A DNA stretch of 64,000 nucleotides from NCBI RefSeq assembly GCF_027023985.1, contig NZ_JALVTW010000029.1, positions 1 to 64,000 of the forward strand, read 5' to 3'. Below are positions 27,306-35,924 of the stretch, one piece after another (the first letter of the stretch is position 1; each line of letters opens with the position of its first letter). The notes beneath the pieces were generated by a model. The model was not told the DNA's origin. It worked only from the letters and a program-made list of their open reading frames with translations, and searched no databases. The position numbers were made by a program, and so were the translations under genes. Source of the DNA: Persephonella sp. (GTDB lineage: Bacteria; Aquificota; Aquificia; Aquificales; Hydrogenothermaceae).

Positions 27306-27992
27306 TTACAGATTTTTAGATAAATAATCTTTTAAAAAGTTTTCAAGTTTGGGTGTAGAAACAAGTTTTAGTTTATTTAGACTCTGGAATCTTATATCTT
27401 TTAAGAGTTTCAGGGTTACAATATCTTGATAAGTTAGATTATCCCTCTTTTTAGTGCATTTTTTGCAAACTACCCCACCTTCATTTGTAGATAAAAAACC
27501 ATAGTTATACTTGTTTATTTTTGTAGAACATCTAACACACTGATTAAGCTCCGGATAAATACCAGACAGATAAATCAGCTTGGCCAGAAAGTTTAAACGG
27601 AAAAGGTCTGTATCTATATCTGTTGTAAGATAGTAAAGGCTTTTTTTCAGCAGTATAAAAACTTTTTCATCTGGAAAAATCACATATTTGTTAAAAATAT
27701 TAAGAATCTCAAATCCGGTCTTTAGTTTGTTTATATCTTTTGCTATCTCAAGGCCAAGACTTTTTGAACGGTCTAACTCCTTTATGAAAAACTTTTCTTT
27801 TCTTTTGAAATATACCCCATAAAACCAGGAAAAAGGCTCTGTTACATGTAAAAAAGGGGATTTTAAAAGCTGTCCTTTTGGGATATAGATATTTTCTTTC
27901 CCATACTTGCGGAAATAAACAGTTATAGAAAGGTCATAATCCCCTGCCAGCGATTTCCTTAAAACTATTCCTTCGTCTTTTACAAACTCCAT
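27306..27992 (-). CDS. recO: DNA repair protein RecO
   Basis: RecO loads RecA on SSB-coated DNA with RecR. The N-terminal OB fold is recognisable (DEGIVLRKSLAGDYDLSITVYFRKYGKENIYIPKG), and a C4 zinc finger has CVRC at about residues 157-160 and CKKC near 181. The 228-residue length is typical. It is a single gene between the coiled-coil protein and the divergent copper oxidase. Confidence 0.88.
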   Translation of the reverse strand: MEFVKDEGIVLRKSLAGDYDLSITVYFRKYGKENIYIPKGQLLKSPFLHVTEPFSWFYGVYFKRKEKFFIKELDRSKSLGLEIAKDINKLKTGFEILNIFNKYVIFPDEKVFILLKKSLYYLTTDIDTDLFRLNFLAKLIYLSGIYPELNQCVRCSTKINKYNYGFLSTNEGGVVCKKCTKKRDNLTYQDIVTLKLLKDIRFQSLNKLKLVSTPKLENFLKDYLSKNL

Positions 27993-28105
27993 ATAACCAA
28001 TTTATCCATATATCCCAAGAAAATCAAAAATATGTTCACAATCATAAACAGGTTAATTATTTTTATACAGAGTTATTAATAAAATCTGACTTTCAGGAGA
28101 AAGTT

Positions 28106-29812
28106 ATGGAAATATCAAGAAGAAAGCTTTTACAAACCTCCATCATGCTCTCTATGGCAGGATTTACAGGATTAAAACTCCCTGTTTATGCAGCAGATAG
28201 GGGCATTACAGTAGCAAACAGAAAAGAAACGGAAAACACCGTTGAGTATGAACTGGTAATAAAAAAACAAACCCTATCTATAGGAAACAGAGAGGGAATG
28301 CCCATTACCATAAACAATAATTTTCCTGCACCCCTTATAAGACTAAAAGAGGGAAAATGGGCAATTATCAAGGTTTATAACGATATGAATGAATCTACCT
28401 CAATCCACTGGCATGGTCTTATAATCCCCAATGAGATGGACGGTGTTCCGGGACTGACTTTTGACGGAATTCCGCCAAAAAGCAGTTTTACATATAAATT
28501 CCCTGTTGTTCAATCTGGAACATACTGGTATCACAGCCATACAGGCTTGCAGGAACAGCTTGGTTTGTATGGGCCTCTTATTTTAGACCCAAAAGAACCA
28601 GAACCATTTGAGTATGACAGGGAGTATGTGATTGTCTTATCAGACTGGACATTTGAAGACCCTTATGATGTCTTAATGCATCTAAAAAAATGGGATGGAT
28701 ATTACAACTACCACAAAAGAACTATCTCAGACCTTATAAGAGATATAAAAGAAAAAGGTTTTCAAAGAACTTTGAGAGAAAGGTCTATGTGGGCAAAAAT
28801 GCGAATGAGCCCCCGGGATATAGCTGATATAACAGGTGCAACGTATACATATCTGATGAATGGAAAAACAGCTGAGGAAAACCCTGAATTTCTATTTAAT
28901 CCAGGTGAAAAAGTCCGCTTAAGATTTATAAATGCCTCTGCGGCAACATATTTTGATGTCCGTATTCCAGGCTTAAAAATGAAAGTGGTTCAGGCAGATG
29001 GCCAGAATATTCAACCTGTTGTAGTTGATGAATTTAGAATAGCGATAGCAGAAACCTATGATGTGATTGTTCAGCCTGATAAAAATGCCTATACAATTTT
29101 TGCAGAAACAATGGACAGAAGCGGTTATACAAGGGGAACCCTAACCTATAAAAAAGGTTTATCTGCTCCGGTTCCACCCCAAAGACCTCCTGCAGAAAGA
29201 AGCATGAGAGCAATGGGGGGAATGCATCACCATATGGGACATATGAAAGATATGCGTATGATGGATAGATGCGGAGATTGTAAACCTCTGATGATACCTG
29301 ATAGCTTCGGAGTTGATGCAGCAATGATAAATAAAAATCCAGTATGCAGATTAAATGAAGCAGGTGTCGGACTGGAAAAGGTTCAGCACAGGGTTTTAAC
29401 TTACTCTGACCTAAAAAGTCTCCAGCCCCATCCTGTCAGAAAACCGGTTAGACAGATAGATATTCATCTAACAGGAAATATGGAAAGATTTATCTGGAAG
29501 ATGTATTCCTATGATGGAAAGAAACTAACAGATAAATTTGAAATACCTATTAAAGCAAAACTAAATGAAAGAATAAAAATAATGTTTATCAACCATACAA
29601 TGATGGACCATCCTATGCATCTACACGGTATCTGGATGTATCTACAAAATGGAAACGGAGAGTTTAACCCCAGAAAACATACAATAAATCTAAAGCCCGG
29701 TGAAAAGGTTTGTGTAGAAATAGATAGTGATGCCATAGGAAACTGGGCATTCCACTGCCACATCCTTTATCACATGCATACAGGTATGTTTAGAGTTCTG
29801 CAAGTCTGTTAA
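28106..29812 (+). CDS. copA: Multicopper oxidase CopA, copper resistance
   Basis: A periplasmic cuprous oxidase exported folded by Tat (signal SRRKLLQTSIML). Copper ligands occur in the four canonical motifs: HWHGLIIPNEMDGVPG, YWYHSHTG, HPMHLHGIW and AFHCHILYHMHTGMF, giving T1, T2 and T3 centres. A Met/His-rich loop (about residues 368-392, MGGMHHHMGHMKDMRMM) is typical of CopA and binds Cu(I). The length of 568 fits. It is followed by copB after 10 bases with GGAGG. It also suggests regular copper exposure or high copper demand for oxidases. Confidence 0.95.
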   Translation: MEISRRKLLQTSIMLSMAGFTGLKLPVYAADRGITVANRKETENTVEYELVIKKQTLSIGNREGMPITINNNFPAPLIRLKEGKWAIIKVYNDMNESTSIHWHGLIIPNEMDGVPGLTFDGIPPKSSFTYKFPVVQSGTYWYHSHTGLQEQLGLYGPLILDPKEPEPFEYDREYVIVLSDWTFEDPYDVLMHLKKWDGYYNYHKRTISDLIRDIKEKGFQRTLRERSMWAKMRMSPRDIADITGATYTYLMNGKTAEENPEFLFNPGEKVRLRFINASAATYFDVRIPGLKMKVVQADGQNIQPVVVDEFRIAIAETYDVIVQPDKNAYTIFAETMDRSGYTRGTLTYKKGLSAPVPPQRPPAERSMRAMGGMHHHMGHMKDMRMMDRCGDCKPLMIPDSFGVDAAMINKNPVCRLNEAGVGLEKVQHRVLTYSDLKSLQPHPVRKPVRQIDIHLTGNMERFIWKMYSYDGKKLTDKFEIPIKAKLNERIKIMFINHTMMDHPMHLHGIWMYLQNGNGEFNPRKHTINLKPGEKVCVEIDSDAIGNWAFHCHILYHMHTGMFRVLQVC

Positions 29813-29822
29813 GGAGGAAATT

Positions 29823-30560
29823 ATGTTTAAAAAGATATTAACTGTAGGATTATTAATAACTTCTTTTGTGTATGCTCAGGAGAAAAAATGTAATTTGCAT
29901 CCTATCAAGCCCATGGAACCGATTTATTACGGGCAGCTGCTTTTTGACAGAATTGAGTATGCAATTGATAACGGCCACCGAATAGATTATGAGATTACAG
30001 GCTGGTATGGTGGAGATTACCAGAAAGTATGGCTGGAAATAGAAGGAGAACACAATGTTAATACAGGAAGCGGAGATATAGAAAACTTAGACCTGCTTTA
30101 TGGTAAAGCCATATCTCCCTTCTGGGACTTCAGGATTGGTGCAGGCTATACAGGTTCATATAAATCTGATGGCGGAAACAGGAGTATGGCTGTTGTCGGT
30201 TTAAAAGGACTTGCACCGTATATGTTTGAGGTGGATACAAACTTAAGGCTCACAACAAAGGGAGAGTTTTATGGAGATTTTGAGGCAGAATATGATATAT
30301 GGCTTACCCAAAGGTTAGCCTTACAACCTAAGTTTGATACAACATTTTCTTTCTCAAAGATTGAAGAAATAGGAATAGGTTCCGGTATAAATGATATTAA
30401 TCTAAGCTTGAGGCTCAGATACGAGATAAAAAGGGAAATTGCCCCTTATATAGGTATTTCTTATACAAGGCTATATGGTCAGACAAAAAGTTTAGCTAAA
30501 TCAGAAGGGGAAAAAACTGAATACACTGATATAATAGCTGGCATTAGAATATGGTTCTGA
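29823..30560 (+). CDS. copB: Copper resistance protein CopB (outer membrane)
   Basis: A 245-residue outer-membrane beta-barrel with signal peptide MFKKILTVGLLITSFVYA. The CopB signature region reads YYGQLLFDRIEYAI and KVWLEIEGEHN, and the C-terminus ends in an aromatic residue (IIAGIRIWF). The Met-rich N-terminal part of proteobacterial CopB is missing; only a short linker precedes the barrel. It is co-transcribed with copA. The role is copper sequestration or permeation at the outer membrane. Confidence 0.9.
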   Translation: MFKKILTVGLLITSFVYAQEKKCNLHPIKPMEPIYYGQLLFDRIEYAIDNGHRIDYEITGWYGGDYQKVWLEIEGEHNVNTGSGDIENLDLLYGKAISPFWDFRIGAGYTGSYKSDGGNRSMAVVGLKGLAPYMFEVDTNLRLTTKGEFYGDFEAEYDIWLTQRLALQPKFDTTFSFSKIEEIGIGSGINDINLSLRLRYEIKREIAPYIGISYTRLYGQTKSLAKSEGEKTEYTDIIAGIRIWF

Positions 30561-30599
30561 ATATTTTATAATTGTTAAAAACCAAAAATTAGGAGAAAA

Positions 30600-30965
30600 A
30601 TGAAAAGATTAGTGCCAGTATTAGTTATTCTGATTGCTCTTTTTTCAACAGCCTGTAAAAGAATAGACAACTCAAATCCAAATGATATGCTTTTAACAGC
30701 AGCCCAGCTTGGAGATATTGATAGGGTAAGACTGGCAATTGCAAAAGGTGCAAATCTCAATTATCAGGACGAACACGGAGGAACAGCTCTACACTGGGCA
30801 GTATTTTACGGATATAAAGATATAGTCCAGTTATTACTGATGCAGGGTGCAGACCCATTAGTAAAAGATAAAGACGGAATAACTCCTATAGATGTTGCAA
30901 GGATAAATAATAAAAAGGAAATGCTCAAATTACTGGAAAAGTATGTGAAAAAGAAAAAAGAATAA
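30600..30965 (+). CDS. Ankyrin-repeat lipoprotein
   Basis: A signal peptide ends with Cys20 (ALFSTAC), probably a lipoprotein site with Ser at the -3 position, which is a weaker lipobox. About three ankyrin units follow: MLLTAAQLGDIDRVRLAIAKGANLN, GGTALHWAVFYGYKDIVQLLLMQGADP and GITPIDVARINNKKEMLKLL. It is a small periplasmic binding scaffold of unknown partner. It lies 39 bases after copB on the same strand and ends one base before the polA stop on the other strand. Confidence 0.82.
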   Translation: MKRLVPVLVILIALFSTACKRIDNSNPNDMLLTAAQLGDIDRVRLAIAKGANLNYQDEHGGTALHWAVFYGYKDIVQLLLMQGADPLVKDKDGITPIDVARINNKKEMLKLLEKYVKKKKE

Positions 30966-30966
30966 A

Positions 30967-32730
30967 CTACTTTTCTGCCCAGCTTTCAACTATCTGGGCT
31001 TCAAACTCAACAGGAACTTTTTTAAGGAGTATTTTCCCTGCACGAAGCATACTTTCTGACAGGATATCCTTTGCCTTCGGTGCATCTTCCTCTTTTACAT
31101 CAACCACAATCTCATCATGAACCAGATTAACTATATTTGCATCAAGGCCATCTTTTAGTTTTCCGAAAAATACAACTGCCATTTTAAGCATATCGCTGCC
31201 TGTGGCCTGTATCGGAAAATTAACCGCCTCTGTAAATCTATTTACAACCATTCTCCTGCCAAGCAGAGAATAAACAACAATGCTGTGTTTTTTGGAAAGT
31301 TCCTCTTTTACCTTTTCATGCCATTTTTTAAATCCTGAATACACCTCAAAAAATCTTTCGTGGAACTTCTGGGCTTCTCTAAGGGTTATATCTATACCGT
31401 AGTTGTTTTTTGCATATTCCATAAGGGATTTTGGAGATATACCGTAAATAAGGCCAAAGTTGATAGCTTTTGCCATTTGCCTCTCTTCTTTGGTTATTTC
31501 TTCATATTCCTTTCCAAGAATAAGGGAGGCTGTGAACCTGTGGAGATCTTTTCCTTCCGAAAAAGCCTTTATCATCGTTTCATCATTAACATACTCAGCG
31601 GCTATTCTTAGTTCTATCTGTGAGTAATCTGCAACTATAAGTTTTCTACCCTTGTGTGCTTTAAATAATTTTCTAAGCTCCCTTGTTATATTCTGGAGAT
31701 TAGGACGGGAAGAGGCCATTCTTCCTGTAGGTGCTCCAATCTGTTTAAATTCGCTGTATATCCTGCCATTTCTAAGATGGGAACTCAGTTCCTTTAGTTT
31801 ATCAAGGGTCTTTTTCTCAGAACGTATTTCCAGAAGTTCTTTTACTTCAGCTCTGTCAATATACTGTCTCAGAGCACTGTCCTGTGAGGATAGAGAGCCT
31901 TTTTGTGTTCTCGGTAATTTAAGGCCTAACTTGCTTGTAAGCCATGCGGTTACCTTTTGAGGTGAGAATGGGTCAACACCATACTTTCTATAAAAGGATA
32001 TATACTTTCTCTGGTAGTCCTGTGATACCTGTTGAAGCATTTTTTTCAGCTCATTTTCATCAACAGGCATACCTGTAAGTTCTATTTGGGCAAGCTGGGG
32101 CACAAATGCCATCTCAACAACTGCAACAGCATTATCAAGGGAAAATGTTTTATGTATTTCCCCTGAGGCTTTATGGGAAGTTTTTATGCTGTTAAGCCTG
32201 TCTCTGAGTATAGGAAAAATCTCACGGAGAATATCAACATCTTTTGCTGCATAATCAAGCTGTTCCTGAGATAAATCCCTTAATCCCCATGCCGATGCCT
32301 GCTGACTTTTGTCTAAATGGTTTTCTGTCAGACGGTAGCTTACTGCCTGTAAAGAATGCTTTTCCCCTTCATGCTCTGAAAGTAGTTGAGAGGCAATCAT
32401 TGTATCAAAAACAATCTGGGGAAAAATATCAAAGTTTGTTTTGAGAAACTTTATATCAAATTTAAGGTTATGCCCTATAATGCCTTTTTGTTCCAGCAGC
32501 GGCTTTAGGTATTTGGCAAACTCAGGTATGAGAAACATATCATACAGGAATATCTCATTATAGTTGCCTATCTGAACAAGGCGAATTTTATCTGAGAAAA
32601 AATCAATATCTTTAAAGGATTTTACAGCAACTTCCGTATCCAGAAATAGATATTTATCTTTTTCAAAAGCTTTTAGACTGTCTATTGCCTCATCTAAAGA
32701 AAATATGTAACTATACTTCATATTACTCAA
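30967..32730 (-). CDS. polA: Family A DNA polymerase, 3'-5' exonuclease plus polymerase, no 5' nuclease
   Basis: At 587 residues it holds a DnaQ-like exonuclease (FLDTEVAV at about 30, HNLKFDIKF at about 98, and a YAAKDVDIL motif at about 157) and the full polymerase. Motif A is VADYSQIELRIAAEY near 365, motif B RQMAKAINFGLIYG near 420, and motif C NLVHDEIVVDV near 545. The flap endonuclease domain is absent. This layout is known from Aquificales, whose enzyme is related to the apicoplast PREX polymerase. The start overlaps ybjQ by 8 bases. Confidence 0.95.
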   Translation of the reverse strand: MSNMKYSYIFSLDEAIDSLKAFEKDKYLFLDTEVAVKSFKDIDFFSDKIRLVQIGNYNEIFLYDMFLIPEFAKYLKPLLEQKGIIGHNLKFDIKFLKTNFDIFPQIVFDTMIASQLLSEHEGEKHSLQAVSYRLTENHLDKSQQASAWGLRDLSQEQLDYAAKDVDILREIFPILRDRLNSIKTSHKASGEIHKTFSLDNAVAVVEMAFVPQLAQIELTGMPVDENELKKMLQQVSQDYQRKYISFYRKYGVDPFSPQKVTAWLTSKLGLKLPRTQKGSLSSQDSALRQYIDRAEVKELLEIRSEKKTLDKLKELSSHLRNGRIYSEFKQIGAPTGRMASSRPNLQNITRELRKLFKAHKGRKLIVADYSQIELRIAAEYVNDETMIKAFSEGKDLHRFTASLILGKEYEEITKEERQMAKAINFGLIYGISPKSLMEYAKNNYGIDITLREAQKFHERFFEVYSGFKKWHEKVKEELSKKHSIVVYSLLGRRMVVNRFTEAVNFPIQATGSDMLKMAVVFFGKLKDGLDANIVNLVHDEIVVDVKEEDAPKAKDILSESMLRAGKILLKKVPVEFEAQIVESWAEK

Positions 32731-33034
32731 TTACTACTGCCGTCCCCCATACAGAAATCATAAGCATAGATTCATACATCTCATAGGAAAAATTTATCCC
32801 TACAACTGCATTTGCTCCCTTTTCGGCAGCCTGCTCCTGCAGTTCCTCCAGCAATTTTTGCCTGTATTTATTTAACTCTTTTTCATAGGAACGGGTTCTG
32901 CCGCCCAAGAAATCCCTTATACTTGCAAACAAATCCCTGATTACATTTACTCCTATAACTGCCTCAGCAGCGACAATACCTTTATACTCTTTTATCTGTC
33001 TACCTGATATAGTGTCTGTTGTGGTTAAAATCAT
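32723..33034 (-). CDS. YbjQ/UPF0145 family protein
   Basis: A 103-residue protein of the YbjQ family, which forms pentamers in known structures; function is unknown. The family pattern is clear: ILTTTDTISGRQIKEYKGIV, EAVIGVNVIRDLFASIRDFLGGRTRSYEKEL and GANAVVGINFSYE. It overlaps polA by 8 bases and pncA by 4, so it is in a tightly coupled transcript. Confidence 0.9.
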   Translation of the reverse strand: MILTTTDTISGRQIKEYKGIVAAEAVIGVNVIRDLFASIRDFLGGRTRSYEKELNKYRQKLLEELQEQAAEKGANAVVGINFSYEMYESMLMISVWGTAVVIE

Positions 33035-33615
33035 TCTATTTCACCGTAATTTATAAATACTGCTCCTTTCTCTAGCATCTGGTTTATTGCTTTTTCTATA
33101 TCTCCCTTATTTGCCTCTACCCCTTTTATTGCATCCTCAAGGACAAATACCTGATAACCAAGGTTAAGTCCGCCTAAAACTGTATTTTTAACGCAATAGT
33201 CTGTAGCAACTCCGCCTATAAAAAGTCTTTTTATTCCCCTTTCCTTAAGAAGCTGGTCTAAAATAGTTCCCTGAAAGCCTGAATAAGCATCAAAATCCCG
33301 TGATGTGCCTTTTGAAATAATGAATTTATTATCCAGAGGTATTTTAAGGTCTGGATGGAATTTTGCCCCCTCTGTATCCTGAACACAATGGGGTGGCCAT
33401 ATACCACCATGTCCTCTAAAGGATATATGATTAGGTGGATGCCAGTCCCTCGTAAAATAAACAGGATTTCCTTTGTCTGCAAAAAGCTGTATATACTGGT
33501 TTAAAACAGGAACAATTTTATCTCCTTCCGGAACAGGCAGTGCACCATCAGGCATAAAATCCTTCTGCATATCAACAACAATCAATGCATCAAAATCATT
33601 TATCTTCAGTTTCAT
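33031..33615 (-). CDS. pncA: Nicotinamidase
   Basis: An isochorismatase-fold amidase that converts nicotinamide to nicotinate for NAD salvage. The catalytic Asp is in VVDMQKDFMPDGALPV, the metal ligands in FTRDWHPPNHISF (Asp-x-His...His), Lys in the FHPDLK/ISKG region, and the nucleophile Cys in VATDYCVKNTVLGG. The length of 194 is standard. It is part of the dksA-like to polA gene string. Confidence 0.93.
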   Translation of the reverse strand: MKLKINDFDALIVVDMQKDFMPDGALPVPEGDKIVPVLNQYIQLFADKGNPVYFTRDWHPPNHISFRGHGGIWPPHCVQDTEGAKFHPDLKIPLDNKFIISKGTSRDFDAYSGFQGTILDQLLKERGIKRLFIGGVATDYCVKNTVLGGLNLGYQVFVLEDAIKGVEANKGDIEKAINQMLEKGAVFINYGEIE

Positions 33616-33627
33616 GGCATCTGCCCT

Positions 33628-33978
33628 CTACTCGTTTTCTTCCTCTACCTCTTTACAATTTATGCAAAGTTTAGCAATTGGCCTTGCCTTTAATCTTTCG
33701 TATGGAATTTCTGCACCGCACATCTCACATATTCCGTAAGTGCCATACTCTATCTTTTGAAGTGTCATCTCTATTCTTTTTAGAACTTTTCTATCTCTGT
33801 CAAGGTTTCTTAGCATAACAAGTCTACCTGCCTCTGCATCTGCCCTATCAATCTCATCTCCACCTTCATAGGAAAGGGGCTCCCCAACATTTTCCTGGGT
33901 TTCACTCAGGAGTTTTTCTCTCCACTCTAAAAGAGTCTGTTTTAATTCCTCAATCTGTTCAGGTGTTAAATGTTTCAT
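33628..33978 (-). CDS. DksA/TraR family zinc-finger protein
   Basis: A 116-residue protein with a helical N-terminal half (about residues 1-75) and a C4 zinc finger, CEMCGAEIPYERLKARPIAKLCINC, at the end. The acidic coiled-coil tip residues of true DksA are not obvious (sequence EIDRADAEAGR), and the protein is shorter than E. coli DksA. It probably binds the RNA polymerase secondary channel. It sits between aroD and pncA with spacings of 2 and 12 bases. Confidence 0.85.
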   Translation of the reverse strand: MKHLTPEQIEELKQTLLEWREKLLSETQENVGEPLSYEGGDEIDRADAEAGRLVMLRNLDRDRKVLKRIEMTLQKIEYGTYGICEMCGAEIPYERLKARPIAKLCINCKEVEEENE

Positions 33979-33980
33979 TT

Positions 33981-34667
33981 TTAACTCCTTAATCCATAAA
34001 ATTTAAGCTCCTCAATAAGCTTAGAGGCCTCAATCTGTCCAGGTGCAAAGGACTGGCCTATATAGGTATAAGTCAGTATAGACCCAAAGAAAAATCCTGC
34101 AACTCTGGTTATCTTTCCTTCTTCTCCCATTCCTATGGCAACAAGTTTTTTATCCTTATTTTTAGCAGTTACACATAATATACGGCTTACATCTTCATAG
34201 CTGTTGACTTTAAAGGCATATTTGATAATATCAGGGGATAAAGAAGCTGCTTTATCTATTATTTCCTGAATTTCTTCTTCAAGAGGAGTTTTCTCAAAAT
34301 CATGGTAAGAAACAAGGGAGAGTTTACCTTCATCTTTTGCTATTTCTATCACTTTTTGGTTTATAGAGGTTGATGTAAGCTCTATATCCAGTATGTCAGA
34401 GTATTCAACCACTGCCTCAAATATCTTTATTCTTTCTTCATCAGGTATTGCTGTTCCACCTTCCCGCTCAGACCTGACAGTTGCTATTATTCCAAGGTCG
34501 TATTTTTTCACAAATCTGGCTTTTTCCAGAATGTAATCAATCTCCAGATTAGAAAACTGGTCTATCCTGAGTTCAACCATATCTATTTTTTTATCAACTG
34601 CTATAGGAATAATTTTCTCAAGGTTTTCATCGCTTACAGGTAGAACAACAAGTGGATAATTGCCCAT
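33981..34667 (-). CDS. aroD: 3-dehydroquinate dehydratase, type I
   Basis: AroD catalyses the third step of the shikimate pathway through a Schiff base. The catalytic Lys is in DIIKYAFKVNS near residue 155, the His in LVSYHDFEKTP near 126, and the N-terminal strand has DMVELRIDQF. The 228 residues fit type I. It is downstream of gspF by 48 bases and upstream of the dksA-like gene, so it may be read from the type II secretion operon. Confidence 0.93.
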   Translation of the reverse strand: MGNYPLVVLPVSDENLEKIIPIAVDKKIDMVELRIDQFSNLEIDYILEKARFVKKYDLGIIATVRSEREGGTAIPDEERIKIFEAVVEYSDILDIELTSTSINQKVIEIAKDEGKLSLVSYHDFEKTPLEEEIQEIIDKAASLSPDIIKYAFKVNSYEDVSRILCVTAKNKDKKLVAIGMGEEGKITRVAGFFFGSILTYTYIGQSFAPGQIEASKLIEELKFYGLRS

Positions 34668-34715
34668 TTTCCCCTCCTTCTTTGGAATAAGAAAATTTTA
34701 ACATGAGGGGACAAA

Positions 34716-35921
34716 TCATTTAACACTGAGGCTGAATATTGGTAAAAGGGTTGCAAATACAAAGAAGCCGATTACAACCGAAAGGAGTATCAAAACAGCA
34801 GGCTCCAGATAACTGAGGAATATGGTAATTAATCTATCTGTCTGTTTTCTGTATATCTGGGATATCAAGGCAAGCATTTTTTCCAGCTGTCCTGTCTCTT
34901 CTCCGATTTTTATAAGCTGGATACTGTCTTCAGGTAGCAGTTTATATTTTTCAAGAAGTTGTGAAAGGGGTTTTCCTTTTGTTATTTCCTTTGCAACAGT
35001 ATCAAAATCTTTCTTTAAAACTGTATTATTTATTGTTTCATTGGCAATCTGTATAGCTCTATCAAGTGTGAGCCCTCCTTTTAGTAAAAGGGACATCGTG
35101 TTACTCCATGTGAGATAAACCGTGTATAAATGAACCTTTTTAAAAAATGGGATTTTCAGTTTCAGGCTGTCTATTATCTCTTTTGTTACAAATTTTTTAT
35201 ATCCTAAAAAGCCAAGAATAATAAGGATAGGAGAAGCTTTTAGGAAAATAGATGTGAGTTTTGATAAAAAAACAACAATTTTTGTAAGTGTAGGAAGTTC
35301 TCTACCAAACTGGGCATATATTTTTGTGATAGTAGGAACTACAAAGTTCATTATTATAATTACAGAAACAAAAGCCACAACAATAACAACAACAGGATAA
35401 ATCAGCGCATTGAGTATTTTCCTTTTAAATTCTTCTTGTTTTTCTATGAATTCTGAAGCCGATAGAAATACTTTGTCCAGTGCCCCTGAAGTTTCCCCTG
35501 CTCTAATCATCTCAACAAGAAATTTCGGGAAGACACCTGTCTTGTCAAATGCATCTGCAATGCTACTTCCTTCCTGAATATACTCTCTGGCAGAAAGAAG
35601 GGTGTCCTTTAAAACAGGATTTTCCAGTTGTCTGGACAAAATATCAAATATCTGGGTTATATGAACATTCCTTTCAAGTAAAATTCCTATTTCGTATAAA
35701 AGAAGTGATAGCTCTTCCTTGCTTATTTTGTTTTTTGAAAATATATCAAGCTGGAGGATAGACTTTCTTTTTTTCTTGAGGGATGAAACCTCTTCTATTT
35801 CATAAGGAATTAATCCTTTTTTCTTCAGAATTTCCTTGAGATGTGATACTGAGATGGCCTCTTCAACTGCCGATATTTCCTTTCCTTCCTGATTGTATGC
35901 TTTGTATCTGAAAAATGGCAT
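34716..35921 (-). CDS. gspF: Type II secretion inner-membrane platform protein GspF
   Basis: GspF is the polytopic platform protein contacting GspE and GspL. Residues 1-60 hold the N-terminal region (PFFRYKAYNQEGKEISAVEEA), followed by two T2SSF domains with helices near 170-195, 225-245 and 375-400. Family motifs include FPKFLVEMIRAGETSG and its repeat PEDSIQLIKIGEETGQLE. The length of 401 is normal. It is the last gene of the gsp operon. Confidence 0.95.
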   Translation of the reverse strand: MPFFRYKAYNQEGKEISAVEEAISVSHLKEILKKKGLIPYEIEEVSSLKKKRKSILQLDIFSKNKISKEELSLLLYEIGILLERNVHITQIFDILSRQLENPVLKDTLLSAREYIQEGSSIADAFDKTGVFPKFLVEMIRAGETSGALDKVFLSASEFIEKQEEFKRKILNALIYPVVVIVVAFVSVIIIMNFVVPTITKIYAQFGRELPTLTKIVVFLSKLTSIFLKASPILIILGFLGYKKFVTKEIIDSLKLKIPFFKKVHLYTVYLTWSNTMSLLLKGGLTLDRAIQIANETINNTVLKKDFDTVAKEITKGKPLSQLLEKYKLLPEDSIQLIKIGEETGQLEKMLALISQIYRKQTDRLITIFLSYLEPAVLILLSVVIGFFVFATLLPIFSLSVK

Positions 35922-35924
35922 CCT

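Noticed and set aside
29200-29290. Repetitive ATG/CAT-rich stretch
   Set aside because: It codes the Met/His-rich copper loop of CopA, a known family feature, and is not a DNA repeat element.
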